Shown here: positions 16,651 to 26,091 of the stretch, one piece after another
Numbering within the stretch: position 1 is the first letter of the stretch
Layout of the letters: the number at the start of each line of letters is the position of its first letter
DNA from: Stenotrophomonas sp. WZN-1
GTDB taxonomy: Bacteria; Pseudomonadota; Gammaproteobacteria; Xanthomonadales; Xanthomonadaceae
NCBI RefSeq assembly: GCF_002192255.1
Contig: NZ_CP021768.1
Span: forward strand, 310,001 to 374,000
DNA: 64,000 nucleotides
Direction of reading: 5' to 3'
Program-made: the position numbers and the translations under genes
Notes under the pieces: generated by a model
Told to the model about the DNA's origin: nothing
Databases searched by the model: none
Seen by the model: the letters and a program-made list of their open reading frames with translations, nothing else

Positions 16651-17973
16651 TCAGGTTTCGCGCAGCGCCGTGGTGATCGGCAAACGTGCTGCGCGCAGTG
16701 CCGGGAACAGGCCGCCGACCAGGCCGATGCCCAATGCCCATTTCAGGCCGGTCCACAGCAGTTCCGGCGATACGTGGAACTTGAACACCACTGCGCTGAA
16801 GTTACTGCCGATGGTGGACACGCTGTAGCCATTGAACAGCAGCCACGCCACAGCGCAACCGAGCAGGCCGCCGAGCAGGGCCAGCAGCATCGTCTCCAGC
16901 ATCACCGCCGTCACCACCGGCAGTCCGCGGAAGCCGATCGCGCGCATGGTGGCGATTTCGCGCGCGCGCGTGGCCACTGCCGCGTACATGGTGTTGAGTG
17001 CGCCGAACACCGCACCCACCGCCATGATGGTGCCGATCACCTTGCCGAGGATGTCGATCAGCTTGGTCAGCCCGCCGCCCTGCTTGCTGTAGTAGACGCG
17101 GGTGGTTTCCACGTCCAGCTTCAGGCGCGGGTCGGCGGCGACGGCCGTCTTGAACTGCTCGAAGCCGGCCTTGCCCTCGGTGCGCACGCTGATCGACTGC
17201 CAGGCACTGCGCTGGTAGGTGGTGGCCAGCGTATCGGCGTCGGTCCACAGTTCTGAATCATGCGCGTCACCGGTGGCGAACACACCCACCACGGTCCAGG
17301 TCTGGTTGCCCAGGGTCAGCGTCTTGCCGACCTCCATGTCGCGGAACTGGCCCTTGGCGCCCTGGCCAACCACGATCTCGCGCAGGCCGGTGGCGAACTT
17401 GCGGCCCTCAACGATCTTGACCTTGTCATGCACCGCCCACGCCTGCGGGCCCACGCCGCGGAACTGCGCGTTGACGTCGGTGCCATCGGACTTGGACACC
17501 AGGTTGACCACCTGCGACAGCTCCGGCGAGAGCAGCGGCCGGCCCTGCGCATCGCGGCTGATGCCGGGCAGGGTGGACAGCATCGGTACCTGCTCGCGGG
17601 TGATCACCGAGTTGGTCTCGGCCTGCGAGCCACCGCGCAGCACGATAGCGGTGGTGTCATCGCCGGTGTTGTTGAGCGTGGCCTGGAAGCCTTCGCCCAT
17701 CGCCAGCATCGCCACCAGCACGCCGACCACGCCGGCGATGCCGACCACGATCACCGAGGACGCGCCCCAGCGCTGCGGCAGGCTGGCCACGCCGATGCGG
17801 GTGGCGGCCAGCGCCAGTCGCCCACCGCGGGTCAGCAGCAGCCACAGTGCCACCAGCACGGCCACGGCCAGCACGCCGATCCACGGCAGGCTGATCCACA
17901 GCACCAGGCCGATCACCAGCAGCAGGACCGTCACGCCGTTGCCCAGCCACTTCTTGAGTTTGCTCTTGAACAT
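16651..17973 (-). CDS. FtsX/MacB-type ABC permease
   Basis: 440 residues. Extra N-terminal hydrophobic segments (~13-30 and ~32-48) precede the usual MacB layout: a first core helix around VIVVGIAGVVGVLVAMLAMG, a large extracytoplasmic domain (~95-300), then three helices beginning near GKVIGTIMAVGAVF. The cytoplasmic loop TRAREIATMRAIGF couples to the ATPase. Likely moves lipids, peptides or other amphiphiles across the envelope with its partners. Last gene of adaptor-ATPase-permease-permease operon; 13 bases after the preceding permease. Confidence 0.85.
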   Translation of the reverse strand: MFKSKLKKWLGNGVTVLLLVIGLVLWISLPWIGVLAVAVLVALWLLLTRGGRLALAATRIGVASLPQRWGASSVIVVGIAGVVGVLVAMLAMGEGFQATLNNTGDDTTAIVLRGGSQAETNSVITREQVPMLSTLPGISRDAQGRPLLSPELSQVVNLVSKSDGTDVNAQFRGVGPQAWAVHDKVKIVEGRKFATGLREIVVGQGAKGQFRDMEVGKTLTLGNQTWTVVGVFATGDAHDSELWTDADTLATTYQRSAWQSISVRTEGKAGFEQFKTAVAADPRLKLDVETTRVYYSKQGGGLTKLIDILGKVIGTIMAVGAVFGALNTMYAAVATRAREIATMRAIGFRGLPVVTAVMLETMLLALLGGLLGCAVAWLLFNGYSVSTIGSNFSAVVFKFHVSPELLWTGLKWALGIGLVGGLFPALRAARLPITTALRET

Positions 17974-17986
17974 GTCTGTGTTCTCC

Positions 17987-19144
17987 TCAGCGGCCGGCCA
18001 GTGCGTCGACGATCTTCAGGCGCTTGGCACGCAGCGCCGGCAACAGGCCGACGATGATGCCGATCACCACGATCAGGCCCAGCCCCATCAGCCAGGTCGG
18101 CGTCGGCACGTGCGGCGGCAGCATGCCCATGCTCTTCGGCCCGATCGCCGGCAGGATCAGGGCGGCCAGGCCCATGCCGATCAGGCCGCCCAGGCCGATC
18201 AGCAGCACCGACTCCACCATCACCAGGGTCAGCACGGTGCTGTCCTTGAAGCCCAGCGTCTTCAACGTGGCCAGTTCGGGCACGCGCTCGCGCACGGCCT
18301 GCGCCATGGTGTTGCCGGTCAACAGCAGCAGGGTGAAGAACACCGCGCCCATGATCGAGGTGACGATCATGCCGATATCCGCGAACTGCTTGACGAAGGC
18401 CTGCTGGAACGCCGATTCGGTCTGGGTCTTGGTCTCGTGGTCGGAGTTGGCCGAAATCGCGTCGATCGCCTGCGCCACCCGCGAGGAGTGGTCCGGGTTG
18501 TCCAGCGTCACCGTGTACCAGCTCACCTGGTTCTTGATGTAGTCGTTGGATTCATCGAAGTACTTCCAGTTCATCATCAACTGGCGTTCTTCGTTGGCGG
18601 CCAGCGCACGGTCCTTGGAGCGGTAGATGCCCTTGAGCACCAACGGCCAGTCGTTGCTGCCGCCACGCGGGAAGATCGTTGCCTGCAGCGGGATGGTGTC
18701 GCCGATCTTCCAGCCGAACTGCTTGGCCAGGGTTTCGCCGACGATGGCACCGGTGCGGGTCTGCTTCCAGTCTTCCAGCTGTGCCGGGTCGATCTGCAGC
18801 TCGCGGTAGACATCGAAGTAGTTGGGTGACACCGAGAAGTTCGGGAAGAAGTTCTTCGGGTCCTGGTAGATGCCGCCGAACCACATGCCATAGGCCACGT
18901 CGCGCACGCCGGCAACCTGCCGCACCTGCGCCTCCAGGCGGATCGGCAGCGACTGGGTGATCGACAGCCGCGAAGCCACGACCAGCCGGTTGGCGCCTTC
19001 CACGCTGCCGCCGGAGGTGAATGCCACGCGCACCGAATCGAGCATGCCGAACAGCAGGAACGCGGCCACCACGGAGAGCAGGGTCAACAACGTGCGGGTA
19101 CGGCTGCGGAACAGCTGCGCCCACACCAACGAGAAGTATTTCAT
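17987..19144 (-). CDS. FtsX/MacB-type ABC permease
   Basis: 385 residues with the four-helix MacB/FtsX plan: helix 1 at ~18-36 (LLTLLSVVAAFLLFGML), a periplasmic domain to ~270, then helices near MIVTSIMGAVFFTLLLL, TLVMVESVLLIGLGGLIG and GLIVVIGIIVGLLP. VRERVPELATLKTLGF is the ATPase-coupling loop. The periplasmic part differs from its neighbour, so the two probably form a heterodimer. Starts 14 bases after the ATPase gene. Substrate unknown. Confidence 0.87.
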   Translation of the reverse strand: MKYFSLVWAQLFRSRTRTLLTLLSVVAAFLLFGMLDSVRVAFTSGGSVEGANRLVVASRLSITQSLPIRLEAQVRQVAGVRDVAYGMWFGGIYQDPKNFFPNFSVSPNYFDVYRELQIDPAQLEDWKQTRTGAIVGETLAKQFGWKIGDTIPLQATIFPRGGSNDWPLVLKGIYRSKDRALAANEERQLMMNWKYFDESNDYIKNQVSWYTVTLDNPDHSSRVAQAIDAISANSDHETKTQTESAFQQAFVKQFADIGMIVTSIMGAVFFTLLLLTGNTMAQAVRERVPELATLKTLGFKDSTVLTLVMVESVLLIGLGGLIGMGLAALILPAIGPKSMGMLPPHVPTPTWLMGLGLIVVIGIIVGLLPALRAKRLKIVDALAGR

Positions 19145-19158
19145 CGCCGTGGCCTCCG

Positions 19159-19848
<690 letters not shown>

Positions 19849-19950
19849 GGGTGGTTCTCCACGGAAGGCGGGAAACGGGGAAGCGCACCCGCGATGGCCG
19901 CAGGCGTGCGTCAAGCGGTGTTGCCGGCGGCGCCCGCAGGCGCCAGGCCG

Positions 19951-21198
19951 TTACTGGGCTTGTTTCTGTTGCACCTTGGCGCCATCGCGCAGGGTGTCCG
20001 GCGGGTTCACCACCACCGATTCACCTGCGTTCACGCCCTTGAGGATCTGGCGGTCCTTGCCCATCGCCTGGCCGGCCTCGACCGTGCGCTGCTGCACGCG
20101 GCTCTCGTCACCCAGCACAAAGGCCACCGAGGCGCCCTCGCGCTGCACCACGGCGCCCGCCGGCACGCGCACGCCCTGCGGCTTGGCGGCCGCCTGCGGC
20201 TGCGCCTGTTCCAGGAAGCTGACCCGCACGCCCATCTCCGGCACGATGCGCGGGTCTTTCACCTTCAGTGCCACGCGCACCTTCACCGTGGCCTTGCCGC
20301 GGTCGGCGGTGGGGATGATGGCGATCACCTCGCCGGGAATCTTCCATTCCGGATAGGCGTTGAGCGTGGCTTCCACCGGCATCTTCGGCTGCACGCGGCC
20401 GATGAAGGCCTCGCCGACCTCGACTTCGATCTCCAGCGAGTCCATGTCGACGATGGTGCCGATGCCGGTACGGGTGAAACCGCCGCCGGCCGACAGCGGC
20501 GAGACGATTTCACCCGGTTGCGCTGCCTTGGCGGTGACCACGCCGGAGAACGGCGCGCGCACGATGTTGTTGTCCACGCCCAGGTCGGCGATGGCCAGCT
20601 GGTCGTTGGCAACCTTGACGTTGCGCTGTGCGGTGTCCAGCTGTGCACGCAGGCTGTCGCGCTGGGCCACGGCCTGGTCGTACTGCGAGCGCGACACCAG
20701 CTGCTGCCCGACCAGTGCCTGCAGGCGGCTGGCTTCGGCGGCAGCCTGCTTCTGCTGTGCTTCCAGCCCGGCGACCTGGCTGCGCGCGGCCTGCAGCTGC
20801 GAGGCATACAGGCTGCGCTGGGCATCGGCATCGATCGGGTCCAGCGTGGCCATGATCTGGCCCTGCTCCACGCGCATGCCTTCCTCGATCATGACCTCGC
20901 GCACCTTGCCGGTGATCTTGGCCGAGACCGTGGCCATGCGCCGGGCGACCACGTAGCCGCTGGCGTCGAGCACCGAACTGCTGGCGCTGCCCTGCTGGAT
21001 GGCCACGGCGGGGGCGGTTTCCACGTCCACCGCCGGCGCGCGGCCGAACAGGGCGAAGGCCGCAGCGGCCAGCAGCAACACGACCACGATGATCGCGATC
21101 CATAGCCAGCGGCGGCCACCGCCACTGCCACCGGAGGCGGGCGGCGGCGATTTGCGGTCGATACGGAGTTCCTTCAACAGCTCGGCAGAAGCGTTCAT
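19951..21198 (-). CDS. HlyD/MacA-type efflux adaptor
   Basis: 415 residues. A short cytosolic N-terminus (MNASAELLKELRIDRK), one membrane helix at ~31-52, then the membrane-fusion layout: barrel-sandwich half, a coiled-coil of Gln/Ala-rich heptads (~145-205), second lipoyl half (VRAPFSGVVTAKAAQPGE), and beta-barrel domains. Acts in the periplasm, linking the MacB-type permeases to an outer-membrane channel. No TolC-like gene is nearby, so an unlinked channel would be needed. ATG at 21198 is chosen; an ATG three codons earlier (21207) is equally possible. Confidence 0.85.
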   Translation of the reverse strand: MNASAELLKELRIDRKSPPPASGGSGGGRRWLWIAIIVVVLLLAAAAFALFGRAPAVDVETAPAVAIQQGSASSSVLDASGYVVARRMATVSAKITGKVREVMIEEGMRVEQGQIMATLDPIDADAQRSLYASQLQAARSQVAGLEAQQKQAAAEASRLQALVGQQLVSRSQYDQAVAQRDSLRAQLDTAQRNVKVANDQLAIADLGVDNNIVRAPFSGVVTAKAAQPGEIVSPLSAGGGFTRTGIGTIVDMDSLEIEVEVGEAFIGRVQPKMPVEATLNAYPEWKIPGEVIAIIPTADRGKATVKVRVALKVKDPRIVPEMGVRVSFLEQAQPQAAAKPQGVRVPAGAVVQREGASVAFVLGDESRVQQRTVEAGQAMGKDRQILKGVNAGESVVVNPPDTLRDGAKVQQKQAQ

Positions 21199-21370
21199 TC
21201 GTTCCATCACAGGCGTTCGGGCGGGTGTGGCCGGAAGAGCGGACGGCGGCGGTTCCGGCGGTGGAGCGTGCGGCACAGCATGAAGGCAGGCACAGCGATG
21301 ACGGCAGTGACAGCTGTCACCCGATGACACTGACGGCGGCAACTGCGAAATGTGACCACGGCGGCACAGG
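21199..21370. promoter_or_regulatory. divergent promoter region of two ABC operons
   Basis: 172 bases between the leftward adaptor gene and the rightward ABC ATPase gene. It contains a GTGACAGCTGTCAC palindrome at about 21308-21321 that could be an operator. No consensus -35/-10 pair was clear. Both operons are likely controlled from here. Confidence 0.45.
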
Positions 21371-22297
21371 ATGGCAACGTTCCCGCTACCGGTACCGCCC
21401 ATGGATCCGATCGCCCCGTCGCTGGCCCGCCTGCAGCAGGTGCAGGTGCGCTACCGCGACCATACCGCCCTGCATGGCATCGACCTGCAGGTCCGCGCTG
21501 GCCAGGTGCTGGCATTGCTGGGCCGCAACGGTGCCGGCAAGAGTACCGCGATCAGCGTGCTGTTGGGCCTGCGCCGTGCCGACGCCGGCCAGGTCGAACT
21601 GCTCGGCGGCGACCCGCAGCAGCGCGCCAGCCGTACCGGCCTGGGCGTGATGCTGCAGAGCACCAGCCTGCCGCCGATGCTGCAGGTGGACGAACTGGTG
21701 GCGCAGGCCAGCGCCTGCTATCCCGACCCGATGCCGTTGCAGGAGGTGCTGCAGCGCGCTGGCCTGCAGGCGCTGGCGCGCCGTCGCTATGGCCGGCTGT
21801 CCGGCGGCCAGCAGCGTGCGGTGCAATTCGCCATCGCCCTGTGTGGCCGCCCACGCGTACTGTTCCTGGATGAGCCCACCACCGGCCTGGACATCCAGGC
21901 GCGGCAGGCGATGTGGCAGGCGATCCGGCAGTTGGTGGCCGAAGGCTGCGGTGTGCTGCTGACCACCCATTACCTGGAGGAGGCCGAAGCATTGGCGCAG
22001 CAGGTGGTGGTGCTGGAGCAGGGGCGGGTGCTGGCCGATGCCCCGCTGAGCGAGCTGCGCCTGGCCGACCGGCCGCGCCGGATTCGTTGCCGCAGTGTGC
22101 TGTCCGCCGACGACGTGCAGCAGTGGCCGGGTGTAAAGGAGGTGCAGCGCGACGGCGAATACCTGCAGCTGCTGGCGAGCCCGGCCGAGCCGGTGGTGGC
22201 CCGCCTGCTGGCCGCCGATGCGCAGCTGCGCGAACTGGAAGTACAGGGCGCAGCGCTGGCCGACGCCTTCCTCGACATGACCCGGGAGGCCGCATGA
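21371..22297 (+). CDS. ABC-2 type exporter ATPase
   Basis: 308 residues. Walker A GRNGAGKST at ~51-59, signature LSGGQQRAVQFAIAL, and Walker B VLFLDEPTTGLD are all present; the stretch after ~215 is the C-terminal regulatory part common in drug/Na+ exporter ATPases. The first in-frame ATG is 21371; the ATG at 21401 is an alternative, and neither has a good ribosome site. The stop overlaps the permease start by 4 nt. With the next gene it forms a simple ABC-2 pump, controlled by the kinase/regulator pair downstream. Confidence 0.88.
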   Translation: MATFPLPVPPMDPIAPSLARLQQVQVRYRDHTALHGIDLQVRAGQVLALLGRNGAGKSTAISVLLGLRRADAGQVELLGGDPQQRASRTGLGVMLQSTSLPPMLQVDELVAQASACYPDPMPLQEVLQRAGLQALARRRYGRLSGGQQRAVQFAIALCGRPRVLFLDEPTTGLDIQARQAMWQAIRQLVAEGCGVLLTTHYLEEAEALAQQVVVLEQGRVLADAPLSELRLADRPRRIRCRSVLSADDVQQWPGVKEVQRDGEYLQLLASPAEPVVARLLAADAQLRELEVQGAALADAFLDMTREAA

Positions 22298-23070
22298 ACA
22301 CGCTGATCCGCACCGCCGGGCAACCGCTGCCTGTGTGGCGGCAGGTACTGCGCCCCTACCGTGCCGAACTGCTGGCCGAATTGCGCCGGGCCTGGCGCAC
22401 GCCGGCGTTCGCGGTGCCCTCGCTGCTGTTCCCGGTGTTGTTCTACCTGCTGTTCGGCGTACTGCTGGGGCGCGGTCACGCGCCGCTGTACCTGCTGGCC
22501 ACCTACTGTGTGTTCGGTGCGATGGCGCCGGCACTGTTTGGCTTCGGCGTGCAGCTGGCGCTGGACCGCGAAGGCGGCCTGCTGACCCTCAAGCGCGCGC
22601 TGCCGATGCCGGCCGCAGCACCGCTGCTGGCACGGCTGGCCATGGCGGTGATGTTCGCGCTGCTTGTGGCATCGTTGCTGATCGGCGTGGCGCGCGTGTT
22701 CGGTGGCGTGCAGCTGCACGCGCTGCAGGTGCTGCAGCTGCTGGCGGTGGCAGGATTGGCGGCGCTGCCGCTGGGGGCGATCGGCCTGCTGATCGGCAGC
22801 CATGTCACTGCCAGTGCGGCGCCAGCGATGGTCAACCTGGTCTACCTGCCGCTGGCCCTGCTGTCGGGCCTGTGGCTGCCGCTGTCGGCGCTGCCCACGG
22901 TGTTCTCGACGATGGCACCGCTGTGGCCGACCTGGCATCTGGCACAGCTGGCACTGCCGGTGGTCGGGCTGCCATCCATCGGCAGTCTCGCCGGTCACCT
23001 GCTGGTGCTGCTGGCGGTCACGGTGGTGGCGCTGCTGTTGGCACGGCGCCGCCTGCGCCGGATCGGCTGA
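22294..23070 (+). CDS. ABC-2 type exporter permease
   Basis: 258 residues, six membrane segments. The pattern is that of ABC-2 permeases: a first helix at ~34-52 (AVPSLLFPVLFYLLFGVLL), GTLTLKRALPMP-like DREGGLLTLKRALPMP before the third segment, and LPLALLSGLWLPLSALP before the last ones. The ATG at 22294 overlaps the ATPase stop. Six bases separate its stop from the kinase start, so transporter and sensor are one operon. Substrate unknown; antibiotics or lipids are typical for this type. Confidence 0.86.
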   Translation: MNTLIRTAGQPLPVWRQVLRPYRAELLAELRRAWRTPAFAVPSLLFPVLFYLLFGVLLGRGHAPLYLLATYCVFGAMAPALFGFGVQLALDREGGLLTLKRALPMPAAAPLLARLAMAVMFALLVASLLIGVARVFGGVQLHALQVLQLLAVAGLAALPLGAIGLLIGSHVTASAAPAMVNLVYLPLALLSGLWLPLSALPTVFSTMAPLWPTWHLAQLALPVVGLPSIGSLAGHLLVLLAVTVVALLLARRRLRRIG

Positions 23071-23076
23071 ACTGGC

Positions 23077-24291
23077 ATGATCGGCAGCGATCGTCCCCGC
23101 CTGGATCCTCCCGTGCCACCGAGCTGGCTTGCCTCCCTGCTGCGCCCCGCGCCGGATTCGGCAGTGGCCGAGCTGCTGCGACGTGGCAAATCGCCCTGGA
23201 GCAGTGCGATCCACCTGCTGTGGTCGGTATGGATCTTCCTCACCCCGGTGCTGGGGAACGGCTTCACCCTGCGCTGGCTGTTGCTGACCCTGGTCAGCTA
23301 TCCGCTGTTCCTGCTGTTCTACGCCAAGGTGATGCTGGCGCCACGGCACCATGCATGGCGCTATGCGCTGGGCATGATCGTGATGGCCCTGGTACTGCTG
23401 CCGTGGTATCCCTCGGGACTGAGCTATTTCGTGTTCGGCTGCGTGATGATCCGCATGAGCAGCCGCGGCGGCTGGTGGCGGTACCTGCTGCAGCTCACCG
23501 GGCTGAACCTTCTGTTCTGCAGCACCGCGCTGTACTTCGGTTACCCGTGGCAGGCCATGGTGTGGATGCCGGCGGTCTCGTTCATCGTCGGGCTGGTGGT
23601 GAACGTGGAGGCCCTGAGCCAGCAGCGCGACGTTGCACTGCAGCTGTCCCAGGACGAGGTGCGGCGGCTGGCGACCACCGCCGAGCGCGAGCGTATCGGC
23701 CGTGACCTGCACGACCTGCTGGGCCATACCCTGTCGCTGATCACGCTCAAACTGGAACTGGCGCGCAAGCTGCACGACCGCGGTGATGCGCGCGCGCGGC
23801 AGGAGATCGGCGAGGCCGAGGACATCGCCCGTGAAGCGCTGGCACAGGTGCGCAGTGCGGTGACCGGCATCCGCGCCAGCGACCTCGCTGGCGAGCTGGC
23901 ATCGGCACGCCTGCTGCTGGAATGCCAGCAGGTACATCTGCAGTACACGGCGCCACCTGCCATGCCGGTGGACGTGGAACGTGGCCTGGCGCTGGTGCTG
24001 CGCGAGGCGGCAACCAACATCGTGCGCCACGCGCAGGCGACCCGGGTACAGGTGGATTTCATGCTTGAGGAACGACAGTTGGCGATGCAGATACGCGATG
24101 ACGGCCGTGGCGGCGTGCAGGCCGAGGGCAATGGACTGTGCGGCATGCGTGAGCGGGCCGCAGCACTGGGTGGCCAGCTGACGCTGCAGTCGCCGCGCGG
24201 GGCGGGCACCGTGCTGACGGTGCGCGTGCCGTTGATGGCCGCGACCACGCCGCTGTCGTCCACGTCGTTGGCGCAGGACGGTGCCGCATGA
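23077..24291 (+). CDS. DesK-like sensor histidine kinase
   Basis: 404 residues. Five or six membrane helices fill residues ~45-185, with almost no periplasmic domain, so it likely senses the membrane itself. HisKA_3 dimerisation follows, with the phospho-acceptor H212 in ERERIGRDLHDLLGHT, then an HATPase domain (REAATNIVRHAQAT as N box, DDGRGG as G1, GLCGMRERAAALGG as G2). This layout matches DesK/LiaS kinases, which react to membrane fluidity or envelope damage. The stop overlaps the regulator start by 4 nt. Confidence 0.9.
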   Translation: MIGSDRPRLDPPVPPSWLASLLRPAPDSAVAELLRRGKSPWSSAIHLLWSVWIFLTPVLGNGFTLRWLLLTLVSYPLFLLFYAKVMLAPRHHAWRYALGMIVMALVLLPWYPSGLSYFVFGCVMIRMSSRGGWWRYLLQLTGLNLLFCSTALYFGYPWQAMVWMPAVSFIVGLVVNVEALSQQRDVALQLSQDEVRRLATTAERERIGRDLHDLLGHTLSLITLKLELARKLHDRGDARARQEIGEAEDIAREALAQVRSAVTGIRASDLAGELASARLLLECQQVHLQYTAPPAMPVDVERGLALVLREAATNIVRHAQATRVQVDFMLEERQLAMQIRDDGRGGVQAEGNGLCGMRERAAALGGQLTLQSPRGAGTVLTVRVPLMAATTPLSSTSLAQDGAA

Positions 24292-24890
24292 TCCGCATCC
24301 TGCTGGCCGAGGACCAGGCGATGGTACGCGGCGCACTGTCGGCGCTGCTGGGCCTGGAGCCGGATATCGAAGTGCTGGGCAGCGCCGCCGATGGCGAAAC
24401 CGCGTGGCGGATGCTGCAGCAGCTGCAACCGGACATCCTGGTCACCGACATCGAGATGCCCGGCTTGTCCGGTCTGGAACTGGCGCAGCGCATCGCCCGC
24501 CACGAACTGCCGATCAAGGTGGTGATCGTGACCACCTTCGCCCGTGCCGGTTTCCTGCGCCGTGCGCTGGAAGCGGGCGTGCTGGGCTACCTGCTGAAGG
24601 ACGCACCGGCTGAGAACCTGGCCGACGCCCTGCGCAAGGTGAAGCAGGGCATCCGCGCGATCGACCCGCAGCTGGCGCTGGATGCGTGGTCGCAGGCCGA
24701 TCCGCTCACCGACCGCGAACGCCGCGTGCTGCGACTGGCGGGCGAGGGCCGCACCGCCAGCGAGATCGCCGAGCAGCTGGGGTTGTCGCACGGTACGGTG
24801 CGCAATTACCTGTCCGAATGCATCGGCAAGCTGGGCGTGGCCAATCGCATCGAGGCGTACCGGCTGGCGCGGCAGAAGGGATGGCTGTAG
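24288..24890 (+). CDS. NarL/DesR-type response regulator
   Basis: 200 residues. Receiver domain with acidic pair E8/D9, phospho-acceptor D54 in LVTDIEMPG, and Lys in YLLKDAP. The C-terminal LuxR-type helix-turn-helix (LTDRERRVLRLAGEGRTASEIAEQL, SHGTVRNYLS) binds DNA. Coupled by ATGA to the DesK-like kinase. It probably controls its own operon and perhaps the divergent adaptor operon; no binding site was proved. Ends just before a SMAG and a long inverted repeat. Confidence 0.92.
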   Translation: MIRILLAEDQAMVRGALSALLGLEPDIEVLGSAADGETAWRMLQQLQPDILVTDIEMPGLSGLELAQRIARHELPIKVVIVTTFARAGFLRRALEAGVLGYLLKDAPAENLADALRKVKQGIRAIDPQLALDAWSQADPLTDRERRVLRLAGEGRTASEIAEQLGLSHGTVRNYLSECIGKLGVANRIEAYRLARQKGWL

Positions 24891-24910
24891 GGGCGTGCCC
24901 CAACGCATCG

Positions 24911-24933
24911 GTAGCGCCGGGCCATGCCCGGCG
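24911..24933. repeat. SMAG-type palindrome
   Basis: GTAG head, GCCGGGC stem, CAT loop and GCCCGGC stem. It merges into the left end of the long inverted repeat. Confidence 0.7.
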
Positions 24934-24980
24934 GATCATTTTCACGACCGCGGAGGGGTGTCACTTTCTTTGCGCGTGCA

Positions 24981-25049
24981 CCACGCTGCAGGAGCAGCGT
25001 GGAACGGCGTAGCCGGCCCGTAGGGTGGCGCACATGGATGTGCGCCATC
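24981..25049. repeat. palindromic insert in the left arm of the inverted repeat
   Basis: This block is absent from the equivalent place in the right arm, where GTGCA is directly followed by AAGAAAGTA. It has a 9-bp hairpin (CCACGCTGC / GCAGCGTGG) and a GTAG-headed SMAG-type unit (25020-25049, GGCGCACA / TGTGCGCC). Confidence 0.75.
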
Positions 25050-25223
25050 AAGAAAGTAGCCAAAGAAACGCTCCGCCGGCCGCGAGCCGGTGCGCTTCGC
25101 ACGCCGGTGCCCTGCGCTCCTCGGTCCGTCGAGGGACGGTGCGGGAACTCGCTGCGCTCAGACACCCGCACCTCTTCGCCCTCGCCGGACCTGCGGTGCT
25201 CGGCTCGCTTGAAGGCGGACTGG

Positions 25224-25268
25224 AAGGTCAAGGTCAAGGTCAAGGTCAACGGCAACGGCAACGGCAAC
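25224..25268. repeat. tandem hexamer repeats
   Basis: About four copies of AAGGTC are followed by about four copies of AACGGC, in the spacer between the two inverted arms. Copy number may vary between strains. Confidence 0.85.
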
Positions 25269-25554
25269 CACGCATAGCGTGGTTCTACTGGGTGCAGCTG
25301 TGGCATTTGACCTTGGGCCCGCCATGAGCGAGCCGAGCATCGCAGGGGAATCAGGGGTGAAGAGGCGCCGGTGTTTGAGCGCAGCGAGTTCGGCGCCGTC
25401 CCCTGATTCCCCGAGAAGCGCAGGGCACCGGTGCGTAGCACCGGCTCGCGCTCTGGCGGCGTGTTTCTTTGGTTACTTTCTTTGCACGAGCAAAGAAAGT
25501 GACACCCCTCCGCGGGCGCGGAAACGATCCGCCGGGAACTCCCGGCGAACCCGC

Positions 25555-26091
25555 TCAATCCTTCCCGCGCGCCATCGCCTGGAACACCCCATCACGCCGC
25601 ACCCACAGGTGGAACAGCGCCGCACCCACATGCATCAGTACCGTGGCGAACAACACATACGCCAGCAGGCTGTGCGCGTTACGCAACGCGGCGTACAGCG
25701 CCGGGGTATGCGGCACGATCGGCGGCAGGTGCAGGCCGCCCCACAGCACGATCGGATAACCGCCAGCCGACAGCATCGCCCAGCCGATCAGCGGCATTGC
25801 CAGCATCAGTGCGTACAGCATCCAGTGCGAGGCCTTGGCCGCCATCACCTGCCACACCGGAAGATCCGCCGGCAGTGGCGGCGGGCGATGGCGCAGCCGG
25901 TTGTACAGGCGCAATAGCACCAGTACGCCGAGGGCGATGCCCAGTGGGCGGTGCAGGTCGATCAGCATCGGCCGCAGGTGCAGCGAGGCGACCATGGTCA
26001 CGCCGATGACCAGCATGGCGATGATCATCAGCGCCATGGACCAGTGCAGCACGCGCGCGAGCAGGTTGAAGTGGCCGTTGCCGGTGCTCAT
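25555..26091 (-). CDS. cytochrome b561
   Basis: 178 residues, four membrane helices. Histidines typical of bacterial b561 heme ligation are visible: H17 in RVLHWSMAL, H47 in DLHRPLG, and later histidines in HSLLAYVLFATVLMHVGAALFH. It accepts electrons from quinol in the inner membrane. The start overlaps the stop of the catalase-like gene by 4 nt (ATGA), so both are made together. It likely passes electrons to that peroxidase. Confidence 0.9.
   Translation of the reverse strand: MSTGNGHFNLLARVLHWSMALMIIAMLVIGVTMVASLHLRPMLIDLHRPLGIALGVLVLLRLYNRLRHRPPPLPADLPVWQVMAAKASHWMLYALMLAMPLIGWAMLSAGGYPIVLWGGLHLPPIVPHTPALYAALRNAHSLLAYVLFATVLMHVGAALFHLWVRRDGVFQAMARGKD

Larger units (their letters stand above)
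24927..25535. repeat. long imperfect inverted repeat between convergent genes
   Basis: The left arm (~24927-25212) and right arm (~25326-25535) match as inverted copies over some 200 bases with few changes: both contain CGGAGGGGTGTCACTTTCTT, CCAAAGAAAC, a CGAGCCGGTG hairpin and GCTCGGCTCGCT when the right arm is reversed. The left arm carries an extra block of 69 bases (24981-25049). Between the arms is a spacer of about 113 bases with hexamer repeats. The stretch 24891-25554 holds no gene; open frames in it are chance translations of the repeat. It could fold into a very large stem-loop and separates convergent transcription. Confidence 0.85.

Noticed and set aside
25224..25268. Possible CRISPR-like tandem repeats
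   Set aside because: Hexamers without spacers; no cas genes.
24806..25917. Several open frames in the inverted-repeat gap
   Set aside because: They are translations of repeat arms, differ by arm direction, and extend into neighbouring genes in wrong frames.
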